A stretch of DNA of 64,000 nt from Lepidodermella squamata. Its lineage: Eukaryota; Gastrotricha. The stretch lies in assembly GCA_047495785.1 (NCBI GenBank), contig JBLDXI010000017.1:1612001-1676000 (forward strand), given 5' to 3'. Shown piece by piece: positions 35,755 through 46,758 of the stretch. The notes beneath the pieces are model-generated. The model was not told the origin of the DNA. It saw only the letters and a program-made list of their open reading frames with translations, and did no database searches. Within the stretch, counting starts at the first letter, position 1, and each line of letters opens with the position of its first letter. The position numbers were made by a program, and so were the translations under genes.

Positions 35755-38577
35755 ATGGCGAATAGCGTCGAACTAACCATTATCGACGACCACCCTTCGA
35801 CATCTGCCCGTCGACACCCTTCGTCAAATTCAGTGCATACTGCTTTCTCTATTGCGGAGAATGACACCTTCACAAGTCACCATAGAACTAGCGGTGAAAA
35901 ATCTGTCTCATCTAGGTCATCCGATGATATAACTGTCGTTCTGCCCGATGTCGTCCGTCCTTCCATGCCTCCTGATGTAATATCTTCATTAAGACATCGT
36001 AGAGCAGCTGTCACAGAGCTGGATGATAGTCGCATCGAGCAAGGTGGCGCCTTCATAGAAGATGCAATATACGATCGCTTAACGTATCACAAGTGCGATA
36101 AAGAGTTTTTGAAAGTGTACAGATTTCACGGCGGATGGCCCTGTCAAGCAGCAATCGGAGTTGTCATATTCACCATTCTTATTTTGATATTCTTCGAAGA
36201 ACCATCCTCTTTATCATGGACATCAGATCTTAGGTCAAATCGTCATCAGACCATAGTAGTGCCGTATCCTATCCTCGCTGTGATAGAAGGCATTTGCTTA
36301 TTATTACTAGCCCTAGATTGCACCGTGAAAATTTATGGCTTTGGTATTCAGAACATGCGGTCTTACCGTTGGAATTTGCTGTACGCGTTGGCTTTGGCCT
36401 TGTCATTTGCCGAATGGGTTATTGTGATGTGTTATTACGATCAGTCTTGCGGAGTTTGGTGTAAATTCCGGTGCTACTTACGACCAATATTTTTACTACA
36501 ACACTCATCTTTTATGAAGAAGGCTTTTCATTGCTTGGTGAAGGCTGTTCCGTCTATTTTCAGTGTTTACTTGTTGTTCTTGGTTCTCATCACTCTATTT
36601 AGCTTGATAGGACTAGTCGTATTTCCTTATGATAAAGGTCCAGCTCAAGCTGGCCGTCCTGGGCAATATCGACTCCACTTCGGCGGCAATTCAGTCGAAT
36701 CAATTATGAATATGCTAACATTTTTAACCACCTCAAATAGCCCTGATATTATGCTAAGAGCTTACAGTGATAACCGGTTTTATGCGATTTTTTTCATGAT
36801 TTACGGGGCCATCGGTCTACATACTCTTCTTCCTATACTCTTCGCTGTGATTTTTCAAAAATTTCGCGATCATTTTCGAGAAAGCATGCGTCATTCGATT
36901 TTACGTCGGAAAGCAGCGCTGGTCGCTGCATTCGAAGTGCTTTCTGATCACGATGAGATTTCACTTGAACGTTTTATTCCTGTTAAACGGTTTGAAGCTG
37001 TGTTGAAATCTTTATCTGTGAAATCAGAATTCATGGAAGAGTTGACGAATCGCTCTAAAAGTGTTATCGAAGATGGCACCGGAATAACATGGCCAGTATT
37101 TTTCAATGATATTTTCTTGAATGTTACTATCCAACGGAAAAAGCGTCGTGAAAAATTTGCCGATCGTTCGGTGCGCGAATTCGACCCATTACGTGCCCAT
37201 CGGCAAGCCATGTCTGATGCGAAAGTTGATATTTCAGCACAATCTCTTGATTCTAGTCCTCGAACTTGCTGGCAAAAATTGCGACCTTATTTAAAATTCG
37301 CTTTCGCACACCCGATGTTTATTCACTTCGGCAGTCTAGTTACCTTGGTCAATGTATTATTAATACTCGGTCAGCCTAATCCTGATATTCATACAGAATT
37401 TATTGAGATTGAAACACTTTTCTTTGTTGTTTTTGCGGCATGTGAACAAAGCGCTATTGCCTGGGCAATAGGTTGGGATACTTATAAGAAACACCCATTG
37501 CACCGCCTTGATCTAATAACCACTATTCCTTCTTGTATTGCGATGATTATTTTCATTGTGATTTTCCACACTCTTCACGGTATACCTTCCGCTGACGAAA
37601 TTTCAGCCCTCTTAGCTCTGGGTGGTTTCATTCATATAATGCTCGGTTTTCGATTGCTGCGTGTGATCTTGTCGATGAAACTCCCGAATTTGATTTTTAA
37701 AACCATGGCTGACTTGCTTGTAAACATGACCCCCTTCGTCGGCGTTCTCGCTTGTCTTTACTACATGTATGCAGTTTTGGGCATGATGATTTTCTCGAAA
37801 ACGATTACTTATAGTCCTGAAATGGATGGCTGTTGGCGCTGGGAGGGCAATGATTCGAGCATTGCTGATTCTCCGAAAGCCGGCACTCAGTGCCCTTATG
37901 GCGGAGGCTATCACCAGCGCGATTACTGGACCGAAAACTTTGACGATTTTGCGTCCTCCTTAATTGTGTTGTGGCATCTGATGGTCGTCAATAATTGGGA
38001 TATTTTATCGAAAGCTTTTACTCTGCCGACAAATCCTTGGTCTCAACTGTATTTTGTTATTTGGTACATACTCAGTTTTTCGATTACTATGTCTTTGATA
38101 ACTGCGGTAATTGTCGAAAACTTTCTAATGAGATGGTCGATTTTCACTAAATATGAAAAAACTCGCAAGTTTCAACGCTTAGCCGAGAAAATTATGACGG
38201 AAAGGCACGTTGCGCAAGACGTTGTTGATGAACTAACTGGAGTTTCGACTACTCAACCTCCTAAGCCCATTACCAGGTGGAAAAAGTGGAAGCGATTGCG
38301 GAAAGAGCGATCGCGTATCGGGCTTCACGGTGTTAGTACAACGGCAGAATCAGTTAATAGCCCGTCAATGGTGCGGCCAACTCAATCCCAGCCGCTAAGT
38401 TTGATGCAAGTATTAGACGTTAAAATACCGGGAATGGAAGAAATTCGTCAACACTTGGCCCTTAGCCCATACTCACCAACTGCCTTCGCTCACAATGTGC
38501 ACACATTTGGTTCCACTTACGATTTGAGACAATCGCAAAATTACGAACAACCAGCAGATGACGATGACGAGGCTTGA
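35755..38577 (+). CDS. Two-pore cation channel (TPC)
   Basis: Endolysosomal two-pore channel, 940 residues in a single exon. Two homologous six-helix domains are visible. Domain I starts at about residue 125 and its pore helix reads FLTTSNSPDIMLRAY. Domain II starts at about 510 and has a pore with LIVLWHLMVVNNWDIL. Both match the diagnostic TPC filters (TTxNxPD and MVVNNW). The linker carries basic KKRREK residues. N-terminal about 120 residues are Ser-rich; an acidic DDDDEA ends the protein. Known family role: Na+/Ca2+ release gated by PI(3,5)P2, NAADP or voltage. Orthology to TPC1, TPC2 or TPC3 cannot be settled by eye. Start ATG 35755. Confidence 0.92.
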   Translation: MANSVELTIIDDHPSTSARRHPSSNSVHTAFSIAENDTFTSHHRTSGEKSVSSRSSDDITVVLPDVVRPSMPPDVISSLRHRRAAVTELDDSRIEQGGAFIEDAIYDRLTYHKCDKEFLKVYRFHGGWPCQAAIGVVIFTILILIFFEEPSSLSWTSDLRSNRHQTIVVPYPILAVIEGICLLLLALDCTVKIYGFGIQNMRSYRWNLLYALALALSFAEWVIVMCYYDQSCGVWCKFRCYLRPIFLLQHSSFMKKAFHCLVKAVPSIFSVYLLFLVLITLFSLIGLVVFPYDKGPAQAGRPGQYRLHFGGNSVESIMNMLTFLTTSNSPDIMLRAYSDNRFYAIFFMIYGAIGLHTLLPILFAVIFQKFRDHFRESMRHSILRRKAALVAAFEVLSDHDEISLERFIPVKRFEAVLKSLSVKSEFMEELTNRSKSVIEDGTGITWPVFFNDIFLNVTIQRKKRREKFADRSVREFDPLRAHRQAMSDAKVDISAQSLDSSPRTCWQKLRPYLKFAFAHPMFIHFGSLVTLVNVLLILGQPNPDIHTEFIEIETLFFVVFAACEQSAIAWAIGWDTYKKHPLHRLDLITTIPSCIAMIIFIVIFHTLHGIPSADEISALLALGGFIHIMLGFRLLRVILSMKLPNLIFKTMADLLVNMTPFVGVLACLYYMYAVLGMMIFSKTITYSPEMDGCWRWEGNDSSIADSPKAGTQCPYGGGYHQRDYWTENFDDFASSLIVLWHLMVVNNWDILSKAFTLPTNPWSQLYFVIWYILSFSITMSLITAVIVENFLMRWSIFTKYEKTRKFQRLAEKIMTERHVAQDVVDELTGVSTTQPPKPITRWKKWKRLRKERSRIGLHGVSTTAESVNSPSMVRPTQSQPLSLMQVLDVKIPGMEEIRQHLALSPYSPTAFAHNVHTFGSTYDLRQSQNYEQPADDDDEA

Positions 38578-38708
38578 AAGTATTGCGTGTCAAACTCGCA
38601 TTTTATCGGGAAGCTTGCGCCATCTTTTGATTTATTATTGATTATTTTTCTACGAATAATTTATTAATTTAGATTTTTTTGTGAATTTAAATAAATCCGT
38701 CTGGTCGC

Positions 38709-41464
38709 ATGTTTCCGCCAGCGGCCGGCGGCCAATTTCCGCCGCGGGGCTACCCGCCACCGCCTTTCAACTCAAATCTTCCTCCGCCGGGCTTCGCGCC
38801 GCCGAACGCCGGGCCGCCTGCCAATCTACCTCCACGTTTGCAGCTGCAAATGCTGCTTCAGATTCCACTGACTCAACAGCAACAGCAGCAACAACGACCA
38901 CCTCAGCAGGGTTTCCCAAACCTGCCTCCTCTACTTGACCGACAGCCGTTTAACCCGCCCTATCAGCAACAACCCCCTCCCCAGTTTTCGGGTTTCAACC
39001 AATCGCAGGGCTACGGCTTTCAAAGTTTGCTGTCAGGCGGCGGGAATTCGTCAATTCCTGGCCTGGGTGATACGCAAGATCTCGAGAGACTGCGCGCCCT
39101 AGAAACCGCCTTAAAAGAAGCAAGTCGAGGCACGTGGCAACCACCGGGTGTCGCCCCGCCTCCTATGATGCCTCAGCAGTCGGCGATGCAGCAGCAGTCC
39201 GACGCTAGGGAGGCGATGGTAGCTCGCCAGGCGGAAGCTTTTATCCGCGAATTGCAGACTCGGGGTCAGATGTTTGACTACAAACATCGGATGGAGGATA
39301 ACGCGCGACGACGGCGTCGTTCTTCCTCGTCCAGCTCGAGTGGTAGCGAGGACGGTTTCGGCCGGAAAAAGCGGCGTGATGGCGGGGGGAGTGATCTGGA
39401 GGAAGGTGAAGTCGAGGAAGAAGCGCCTGATACCCGCTTTATGCATCACCATCACCAAGGCAACAACAACCTACCCCCGCCACTTTTCGGGTCTAGCTCT
39501 GGCCAGCCTCAGCAGCAGCAATATATAGCTCCGTTATTCGACGAGGCAGAAATGGCTAGAAACCGAGAGAGGGAGCGTGAAAGAGAGCGGGATCGAAATC
39601 GGAATCGGAGGAATAAAAATTATCGCGACCTCGACGCCCAGGAGGGGGTGGACGGGTCTAGCCAGGCTGGTTCGTCCGGGGCCGGGGCGAGTACCGGTGA
39701 GAAAATTGGTGCTAAAAACTCGTTTGACAGCTTATTCTCGGCATATCTGAGCCACAAAGCCAAGACTAATAAGGACGATGGGCCGGCCCAGGCGCAATCG
39801 CCCCCACCCCAGCCTCCTAGTTTCTTCCAGCCACAGCCGACCGCTCCAGTCGAAAATTTGCTGAAAAATTTGGGGCCATCTATTCAACAAGCATTGAATG
39901 CTGTTGGAATTCAGGTATTATATTTCTTAAAGGCTTGAATCGAATTTTTTTTATGGTGGATCGCACAGTGGTTAATCTCATTAGGAACGCTATTTTCCGT
40001 CGCACCGAATTTTCTCATAAAAACTGGAAAAATTTGGGGGGAATTTTTGCTCAATTTCCTGTGCAAGCTCTATTTTTCGCCTATAGCCCTAACATGTCTA
40101 TAAAAATGAGAATTATGGTTTATATCCTTCTCGATATGATGTAAAACCTTGATGAAAATTTATTCCACCTTAATCTGAAATTTGATAATTTTAGGGGAAA
40201 TAAATGTTAGATTTTCGCTGTTTTTCCCGAAATGAAAAATCACAAACGCGAGCTTTGATAATATTTTTTCCAGGTGCCGATCTCTCTCGGCCAGCAAGCT
40301 CAAATGCCACAACAAAGTGTCCCGCTCAGCACCGCCCCATCGCTTTCTTACGCCCTGTCAGCCTTCGACCGCGATATCGCTCAATTAGGTAGTACGGTGC
40401 CACAAGTGCCACAAGTTGAAGAAGCGCCGCGGCCCCTCGGCGCCGGTCTACCGTCTAATGTTAGGGTAGAAGTGGCTGCTGAGTCGTCCGAGTGGGCGGC
40501 GGCGGCCGAGGAGATAACCTCGCAGCTGGACAAGCCCGGTGACCAAATATTTGCGAATTCGCACTTGCCGCGCGAAATCTATCGCAACCACGACAACAGG
40601 GCGACGGTAGCAGCTGTTCAGAAGATGATCCCACTCATCCCGATGATTGAGCGCGAAAACGTGGCGCAACGCGCGGCGGAGGGGCCCGACTTTGACGCGA
40701 CGCCCATGCTATTGCCGGTGAAAATCGTCGAAGAAAACGTCTTCCCACCTCTCAAAGAGTCGAAAAAGGATCAGAGGCGACGGCAGAATGCGGCGCAGCA
40801 TCGAGACCAATCAGCTGCGCCGGGTTGGTCGCGGTTCGAGCTGTTTGACAAGATCAAACAGGCCCGAGAAAGGGTGAATCACCTTAAAATCGAACAGGCG
40901 ATGGTTGAGGAGCGGCTCGGAGTTATGGGTGAAGAACTACTGAAACTTCACCGGTATTTCGATACGAATTACGGGGTTAAACTGGTTCGAGCGTCGGATT
41001 TAGAAGATCCGCCTGAATTAACTGCTCTAAGGAAGCGGCGGTTGGAAGACGCGAAACGGCGCCAGGAAAGGGCGGCTCTTATCGCTGATGAAGATTCGAA
41101 ATCAAGCGCAATTGTCGCTTTCGGTCCTGAGCCAAATAACGCGGAAGAGCCGGACGAAAACGGGCCTCAAGACGGCGACGGGTTTGACGTAGTTGAAACC
41201 GATGATGGGGCGATCAAACAGGAAGAAGGTTTGGTCGATGCGACTGTTCGTTTGCTCAAGGATAAACGCGAAATGAATCGGCGGGTTCGGGAGAATAAAC
41301 GAGCCCGCAGGTCAGGGGCTCAAAAACCGCGGCCTAACATGCACAACCGCATCGATGTGCCGAATAATGGCGGCGGCGGTGGTGCTTCTAACCAACGAGG
41401 TGGTCATCGAAAGGGCGGCGGAGGCCCTCCCCGCGGGAATTCAACCCGTGGTCGTCGTAACTAG
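38709..41464 (+). CDS. Pro/Gln-rich, RS-containing nuclear-type protein
   Basis: Two exons, 38709-39914 and 40274-41464; 798 residues; phase-0 intron of 359 bp. Not assigned to a named family. The N-terminal about 110 residues are Pro/Gly/Gln-rich with a polyQ run. Then a charged helix (ARQAEAFIRELQ), RRRRR next to a poly-Ser run, an acidic DLEEGEVEEE stretch, and an R/E/D dipeptide region (RERERERERDRNRNRR). The second exon has a more ordered region with FELFDKIKQARERVNHL coiled coil and a C-terminal Arg/Gly-rich tail (RGGHRKGGGG, RGRRN). Composition fits an RNA-processing or transcription-linked nuclear protein, which is inference. Confidence 0.7.
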
Positions 41465-41883
41465 CTGTTGAAATTGAAAAAATGATTATAAAAAAATGTT
41501 ATATTGCACATCTATGTTCCTGAATTCAAATTTTGTCTCTGTTTTTACTGCAATACTGTGCGCTGATGACGAAAAAGAAAGCGATCGTTTCGGAGTTGTT
41601 ATTTTAGTCACTATATAACGCCAATATACCTGTAAAACCACCGTTGAAAGTGAAAAAAACCCAGTCCTGAGTTGTAACGGAATTCTCGGTGATCCGCTAT
41701 AAGAGGAATATGTGAGAAATATTAAAGTGAAAGAAGATTGCTATAACAAGCCATAATATTGATATTGTCGTAACATTCGATTCGATGAAGCTGAATAATA
41801 AAAAACACTTGTACAATTTTTAAACTAATCCATTTCCCATATTTTTTTTTAGCTTTTTTATACATTATGTGACTCTGAAATCC
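41465..41883. other. Intergenic spacer
   Basis: Contains an AATAAA near 41795 for the upstream gene, then a run of T ending TTTTTTTTTAG near 41851 that resembles a splice acceptor ahead of the RMDN-like start. Confidence 0.4.
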
Positions 41884-43737
41884 ATGGCTTCTAATTCTCC
41901 CACCTCGGCGACGTCCGTGCTACAGCTTTCTGGGCTTTCAACCAAAGACAAGCGGACTGTCATTCTAGTTGCGGCTGGTGGGGCAGCCTGGATTGGCTGT
42001 TGTGTGGCGGCTTATGTGACATGGCGGCGTTACAACAGGAGACGTGACTCATTTTCGAATGGAACATCCGCTTTTGGCGCTGTAAAATCGCAAAAATCAC
42101 AATTTGTGATCAACGAACTAAGAAAAGTCAATGAAGAGGTAATTTAATAACAAAAACCCATCTTAATTTGAAAAATGGCCTAAAAAACATTGAATCATGG
42201 TCCAATTTTGAGCGGGTTAATCCATGCGCTGTAGACCTAGAAAAATTGTTGTTGCGGTTATTCTAATTTTTATAGTACCCATTCAGCGAATTTTGGTCCT
42301 AATTATAACTGAGCCAAAATTTTCCAGAATGGAACCATTCGCCCTAAACTTTTCTTTTATGAATTTTCTGGAGTTTCACTATTGAAAACTAAAAAGAAAT
42401 TCAAAACACGTGTTGAAAAATGCGAAAATTGGAAATTTTTCTTTCTTCTGGAAAATGTTTAGTTGTCCATACTGCATTTTGATTACATGAGGCTGCATTG
42501 CTAATAATTCAATTTTCTTAAAAGCGATTTGTATTGATTTTTTCCGACGTAATTTTCTAGATGGCTGCGCTGAGGCAAGACGTAAACGGGGTCAAAATTT
42601 TGGTTAAACAATTGCGTCGTGATATAGCTGAATTGCGGTGTCTCGAGCGAAACGGCGTTATGAGCTTTAGCGCTGGTAGTTTCCTACAACAGCCGAACAA
42701 CACCGGCGACTTTCAACCCGTTGAATCGAGCAACTTCATCGAGCTCGACGGCTACAACGAAGACGACGAAAGCGAACTCGAATTTCGGTCGGCGAAAAGC
42801 GAAAATTTCGACATTGCCTCTCGCTGCAAGTAAGTTTGAGAGTTGGTGATTTTTTACTGATTTTTATCGAATTTTTTTCAGGTCGCCCGTGAGATTTGCG
42901 CCTATTAACCGTCAATACACCTCGCCCACTGCTTCTGAGTACCACTCAGCTCGAGATTTGGCCTCGCCTCTTTCAATATCAGCTAGCGACTCAGATTTCA
43001 GACGTCTTCGGGCGAAACGAACCTCGTCCGCTGAAACCATTACCTCTGAAATGCTGTCCGATATCGACGCTGTGCTAGATTTAACCGATAATTTGCAGAA
43101 ACGTGACACTTTACGCCGACTTGAAGAGCTGCATTCTCGGCATAGGAATAACCCAGAGATCAGTTGGCGACTTGGCCGGGCGTTATACTACGAATCGGAA
43201 TTAATTCGGCCTGATACGTCGAAAGCTTCTCAACGGCAGGAAATGGCGTACCGTGCGAAAAGTCTGTGTTTTGATGCGATGGAGCGAATGAACGACCCGT
43301 CAGCCGCTGTCTACAAATGGGCGGCACTTACCCTGGGCAACTTGCAAGAATACGAGTCTATATCGAATAAAATCAAACAAGGCTATGAATTTCGAAGTTT
43401 GATCGAAAAGGCGATCGAACTCGATCCGAATGACGCGTTATCGCACTACTTGCTCGGCCGTTGGTTTTTCGGATGCTATCAATTGACGTGGTACGAGCGT
43501 AAAATTGCGTCGACGCTGTTCGCAACTCCACCCTCGGCAACCGTCGACGAAGCTCTTGCCGAATTTTTGAAGTGTGACCAGTTGCTGACGAGTGCTGGCT
43601 TGCCGCAGTGGAAAGAAAACTGCTTGTACATCGCCAAATGTTACATTGAAAAGCGCGATACAACTGGCGAGACGCAGCGGTGGCTCAAATGCGGCCAATA
43701 CTTGCCTGACATCGATGAAGAAGTTCGTAAAAAATAA
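41884..43737 (+). CDS. Regulator of microtubule dynamics (RMDN/FAM82, PTPIP51-like)
   Basis: Three exons, 41884-42138, 42561-42829, 42882-43737; 459 residues. One N-terminal membrane helix (about residues 27-48, VILVAAGGAAWIGCC) followed by basic residues, a linker with a short coiled coil (VKILVKQLRRDIAELR), and a C-terminal TPR-like domain: WRLGRALYYE, YKWAALTLGNLQEYES, KIKQGYEFRSLIEKAIEL, PNDALSHYLLGRWFF. These are diagnostic of RMDN1-3. The N-terminal anchor plus long linker resembles RMDN3/PTPIP51, a mitochondrial outer-membrane tether to the ER. The localisation is inferred from the anchor. Confidence 0.88.
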
Positions 43738-44048
43738 TCCTAATATGAATTTTTGGCAATAATGAAATTTTCAAGAATTTTTCTAAAATTGATATTGTTA
43801 AATCTAGTGATTAAATTATTCATCAAAATCCACCTTAAAATATAAGAAATCTATTTATAAATTCTGGAATAATTTTGCGCTTTGCAGTGATTATTGCGCT
43901 GAAATGTGAAAAGACGTTAATCTTTAAGGTGACTAATATTTCAGAATTTTAAGTTCATTTTTTCCGAAATCACCTAATATCGTAATTTTATTTTATTTTG
44001 TGATCTCTTACTCCTTCGAATTGAAGTTTATTTGTCGTCCCCCGTTCC
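43738..44048. other. Intergenic spacer
   Basis: AT-rich; nothing recognised beyond poly-A/T tracts. Confidence 0.3.
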
Positions 44049-44285
44049 ATGGTTGCGGAACTCGTTGTCGTTTTGCTAATGTGTCTGCTTTGTATTCCAA
44101 TAGGCCCGGCTGGCTGGTCTAGAAATCGAGAAATTGCTTGCCCAGTACGGTTGACGGGTGGTGTTGTGTTACCTCAATCGATGCATGCAACCGCCCTCCT
44201 GCCTTACTACTTCCCCGCTTTGATTTCCAGCTGGCACGACCGCGTCGAAATGTCTTCTCGGGATTGTTGCACTTGTGATGATTAA
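44049..44285 (+). CDS. Possible small secreted peptide
   Basis: An ATG-started 78-residue open frame. It begins with a convincing hydrophobic signal-like segment (VAELVVVLLMCLLCIPIG) and ends with SRDCCTCDD, leaving a short Cys-containing mature peptide. An AATAAA lies about 150 bp downstream. No homologue recognised, and no neighbouring exon could be joined. A secreted peptide or a chance frame are both possible. Confidence 0.4.
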   Translation: MVAELVVVLLMCLLCIPIGPAGWSRNREIACPVRLTGGVVLPQSMHATALLPYYFPALISSWHDRVEMSSRDCCTCDD

Positions 44286-44840
44286 TAGCGACGATTTCAG
44301 CTTTTCTTCTTCTTCTGCACAGCTGCCTGGTTCTTTCAAATTCTTAAAAATAGAGAAAGAAAAATTTATTTTACGACAATTGTTGTTGTATCGAATCTAC
44401 CATACATATTTACTCGGTCGCTGTTGGGCTTGAATAAAATGTGAGCTTTTGGTATTTTTCGCTGGCTTTGAACCTGATTATAATCTCTAGCGGACTGTAA
44501 TTATGGGAGATCAAAAAAATCATCGAAACTTTTGATATTCAAATGTTATTTTTCAAGAGACTAGATTGAGAGAAATGTTGTGTCCGCTTGATAGACAGAT
44601 TTTTGTGTGATTGTGGCATTCTCACAGGAAGATGAATACAGAAAAAAAATGAACGATAATTTCTAGCTGATCTTGTAATACTAAAATACTACCTGCGAAA
44701 TACACGATGCAAAGCTATAAAGATTTTGATAAAATATCAAATAATGATTGTTGTTGTTGAATTTGCTACTAAGAAGAACGCTGTAAATGCGATTTATTCT
44801 GTATATTGGACTGTTGAATTTATTGGAATAAAACGAATTG
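44286..44840. other. Convergent 3' region
   Basis: AT-rich. AATAAA occurs on the plus strand near 44433 and on the minus strand near 44820 (seen as TTTATT), fitting 3' ends of both flanking genes. Confidence 0.4.
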
Positions 44841-45426
44841 TCATGGCTTGATCGGTTCGACCTCCAGTATCATCTGTTCACTTTCGCTGGGTGGTTTTGT
44901 TTTCAGCTTGGCTCGTTCAAACTGCCGACGTGCCATATTTCTGGAGAATATAAATTTTTAAAAGCCGATATATACGGGCGAATATTTACTTGGCTGTATC
45001 AGGGTCAAGTCGAAGCGCCCATTTTCGTAAGGGGAAAACATTTTTAGGTGCCATAGCAATGCGGCCTTTCGGGTTCCCGATTTGCGGCTTGGAGATGTCC
45101 TGAAGAAATGTACTGTGCAGTAAAACTCCGCAAGTTACACGGTTTTGGCGACGTTGCCGCTCGAAAGTGTCCATGCTATCCTCGGACAAATGACGTTGTC
45201 GCATAATTCGATCTTCGCGCAACTCGGTTTGCAGGCCTTTCTTCGTCAACGAAAGCGCCTCAAGCGAGCGCTTTAGTTCAAGGTCAATCAGCGCTTGTCG
45301 ACGTGCATTTTGAAATGCCAATATCTTACACAAGTTATCCGCAATGCGCTGGCGAGGAAACCACTTCGAAGCCCGCCAGCGATGTCGGTTCCATTTCGCA
45401 TTAAAACGTTTTAAATCTTCAAACAT
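44841..45426 (-). CDS. Small basic coiled-coil protein, family not recognised
   Basis: Two exons, 45426-44990 and 44940-44841; phase-2 intron of 49 bp; 178 residues. Strongly basic (NRHRWRASKWFPRQR near the N-terminus), with a predicted long helix (IADNLCKILAFQNARRQALIDLELKRSLEAL, heptad-like) and a C-terminal basic then acidic end. No signal peptide or membrane segment. Size and composition resemble small ciliary or mitochondrial coiled-coil proteins, but that is only a guess. A minus-strand AATAAA lies about 20 bp after the stop. Confidence 0.6.
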
Positions 45427-46758
45427 TTTTTTTCAAAAAAATTCAAAATCAACAATATTTTTTTCCGGCAAATAAGTACGACGTAGCCGTAGCAACGCGG
45501 GTTATATTGCGTGACCTGTTTGAAATTATTGATTTTTTCATGTCATAATTAAATAGTTAATGGTGTCCGAATACGTTTATTTCTTTGGCACGCGAGGCAG
45601 TTGCACCAAAAAATTAAGGTAAACTGCGAGACGTAAATTTTTATAGAAACGGGTAGGCCACATTGTTGCCTTAACAACTTGAACGAGGCCGCCGTACCCT
45701 TGTTTGTATCACATCAGAATGTTGTATCGCCTCGGTAAATATTTTTCAGCGTGGCTCACGCGCAGAGCTCACCTGAAAAAAACCTGTGCGATAACGCGCC
45801 AAAAATACGCTCATCTTCAGGTCAGTCATATGCGTTTGCTCATGCGCGAAGCGTAAAAAGTGTTATATTATTAAATGGGTATATAATTCATAATATGTAG
45901 CCTGCGTGTTGATGTGTGTATTAAAAAATAACGAAACAATTAAATGGCGCGGCAAAGCTGGGTGCTAGAAAGTTATCAAAACATATGCCCGCGTGTGTGA
46001 ATAAGCTTTGACTGGCGTGATGTGTTGCTGGCCGCGCTGACGGCAATACCAACTAAACACGACAATTTCGCCACTGGATAGCCCTACATGTCTTTTACGC
46101 GCACCTTTAGCTTTACACCGTATCAACATATCACTTCTTTTTAAATTTAGATTTCGTCAATATCATTAAAACAGGAGTTTTTTTACTGCTTTATCATGTT
46201 TCTGATTCTTCACCTGAGTGAATGAGTGTGTGCCATTGTTTTACAACTTCATATAAAAAAATTAAGCAGGTGAAAAATAGACCTGTCTTACTCTTGAGCC
46301 CATTTAATCCTTGGATTTTTTATGATTCCGGATTAACAACCCTTACCCATATATATTTAGCGAATATTCAAATTTAGTGCATAGTTTTAGAAATTATTTG
46401 AAATGACTTGGAACTTTCTTCTAATGAGGTTTTATTGCTATCTTCGTGTTTGCGTGTTTGAAGTCATTAAGTCGACTGGCCTTTTTGATGATACCGCATA
46501 TCTACCTGGTTGCTCACTGTCATCTACTCACCATCTACTTATTTTTTTTTTACGACTTCTCATTTCAAACTTAGTGACTTTTTAAGCCGCTTAACACGTC
46601 ACGCGCACTTCAACTCCAGTTTCAAGTTTCTCCCACACCACAAACGCGCATCATATTATAGGCACCATATTTAATCCGAAAAAATTATCAAAATTTTGCT
46701 TCCAACAAACAATAGTGAGATTTTGAAATGGCAAGGCCGGCTTGATTCGTTATCGATC
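45427..46758. promoter_or_regulatory. Divergent region upstream of the RCC1-BTB gene
   Basis: About 1.3 kb with no supported gene between two divergently transcribed genes. A CAATAG acceptor-like site lies about 50 bp before the RCC1-BTB start. Confidence 0.35.
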
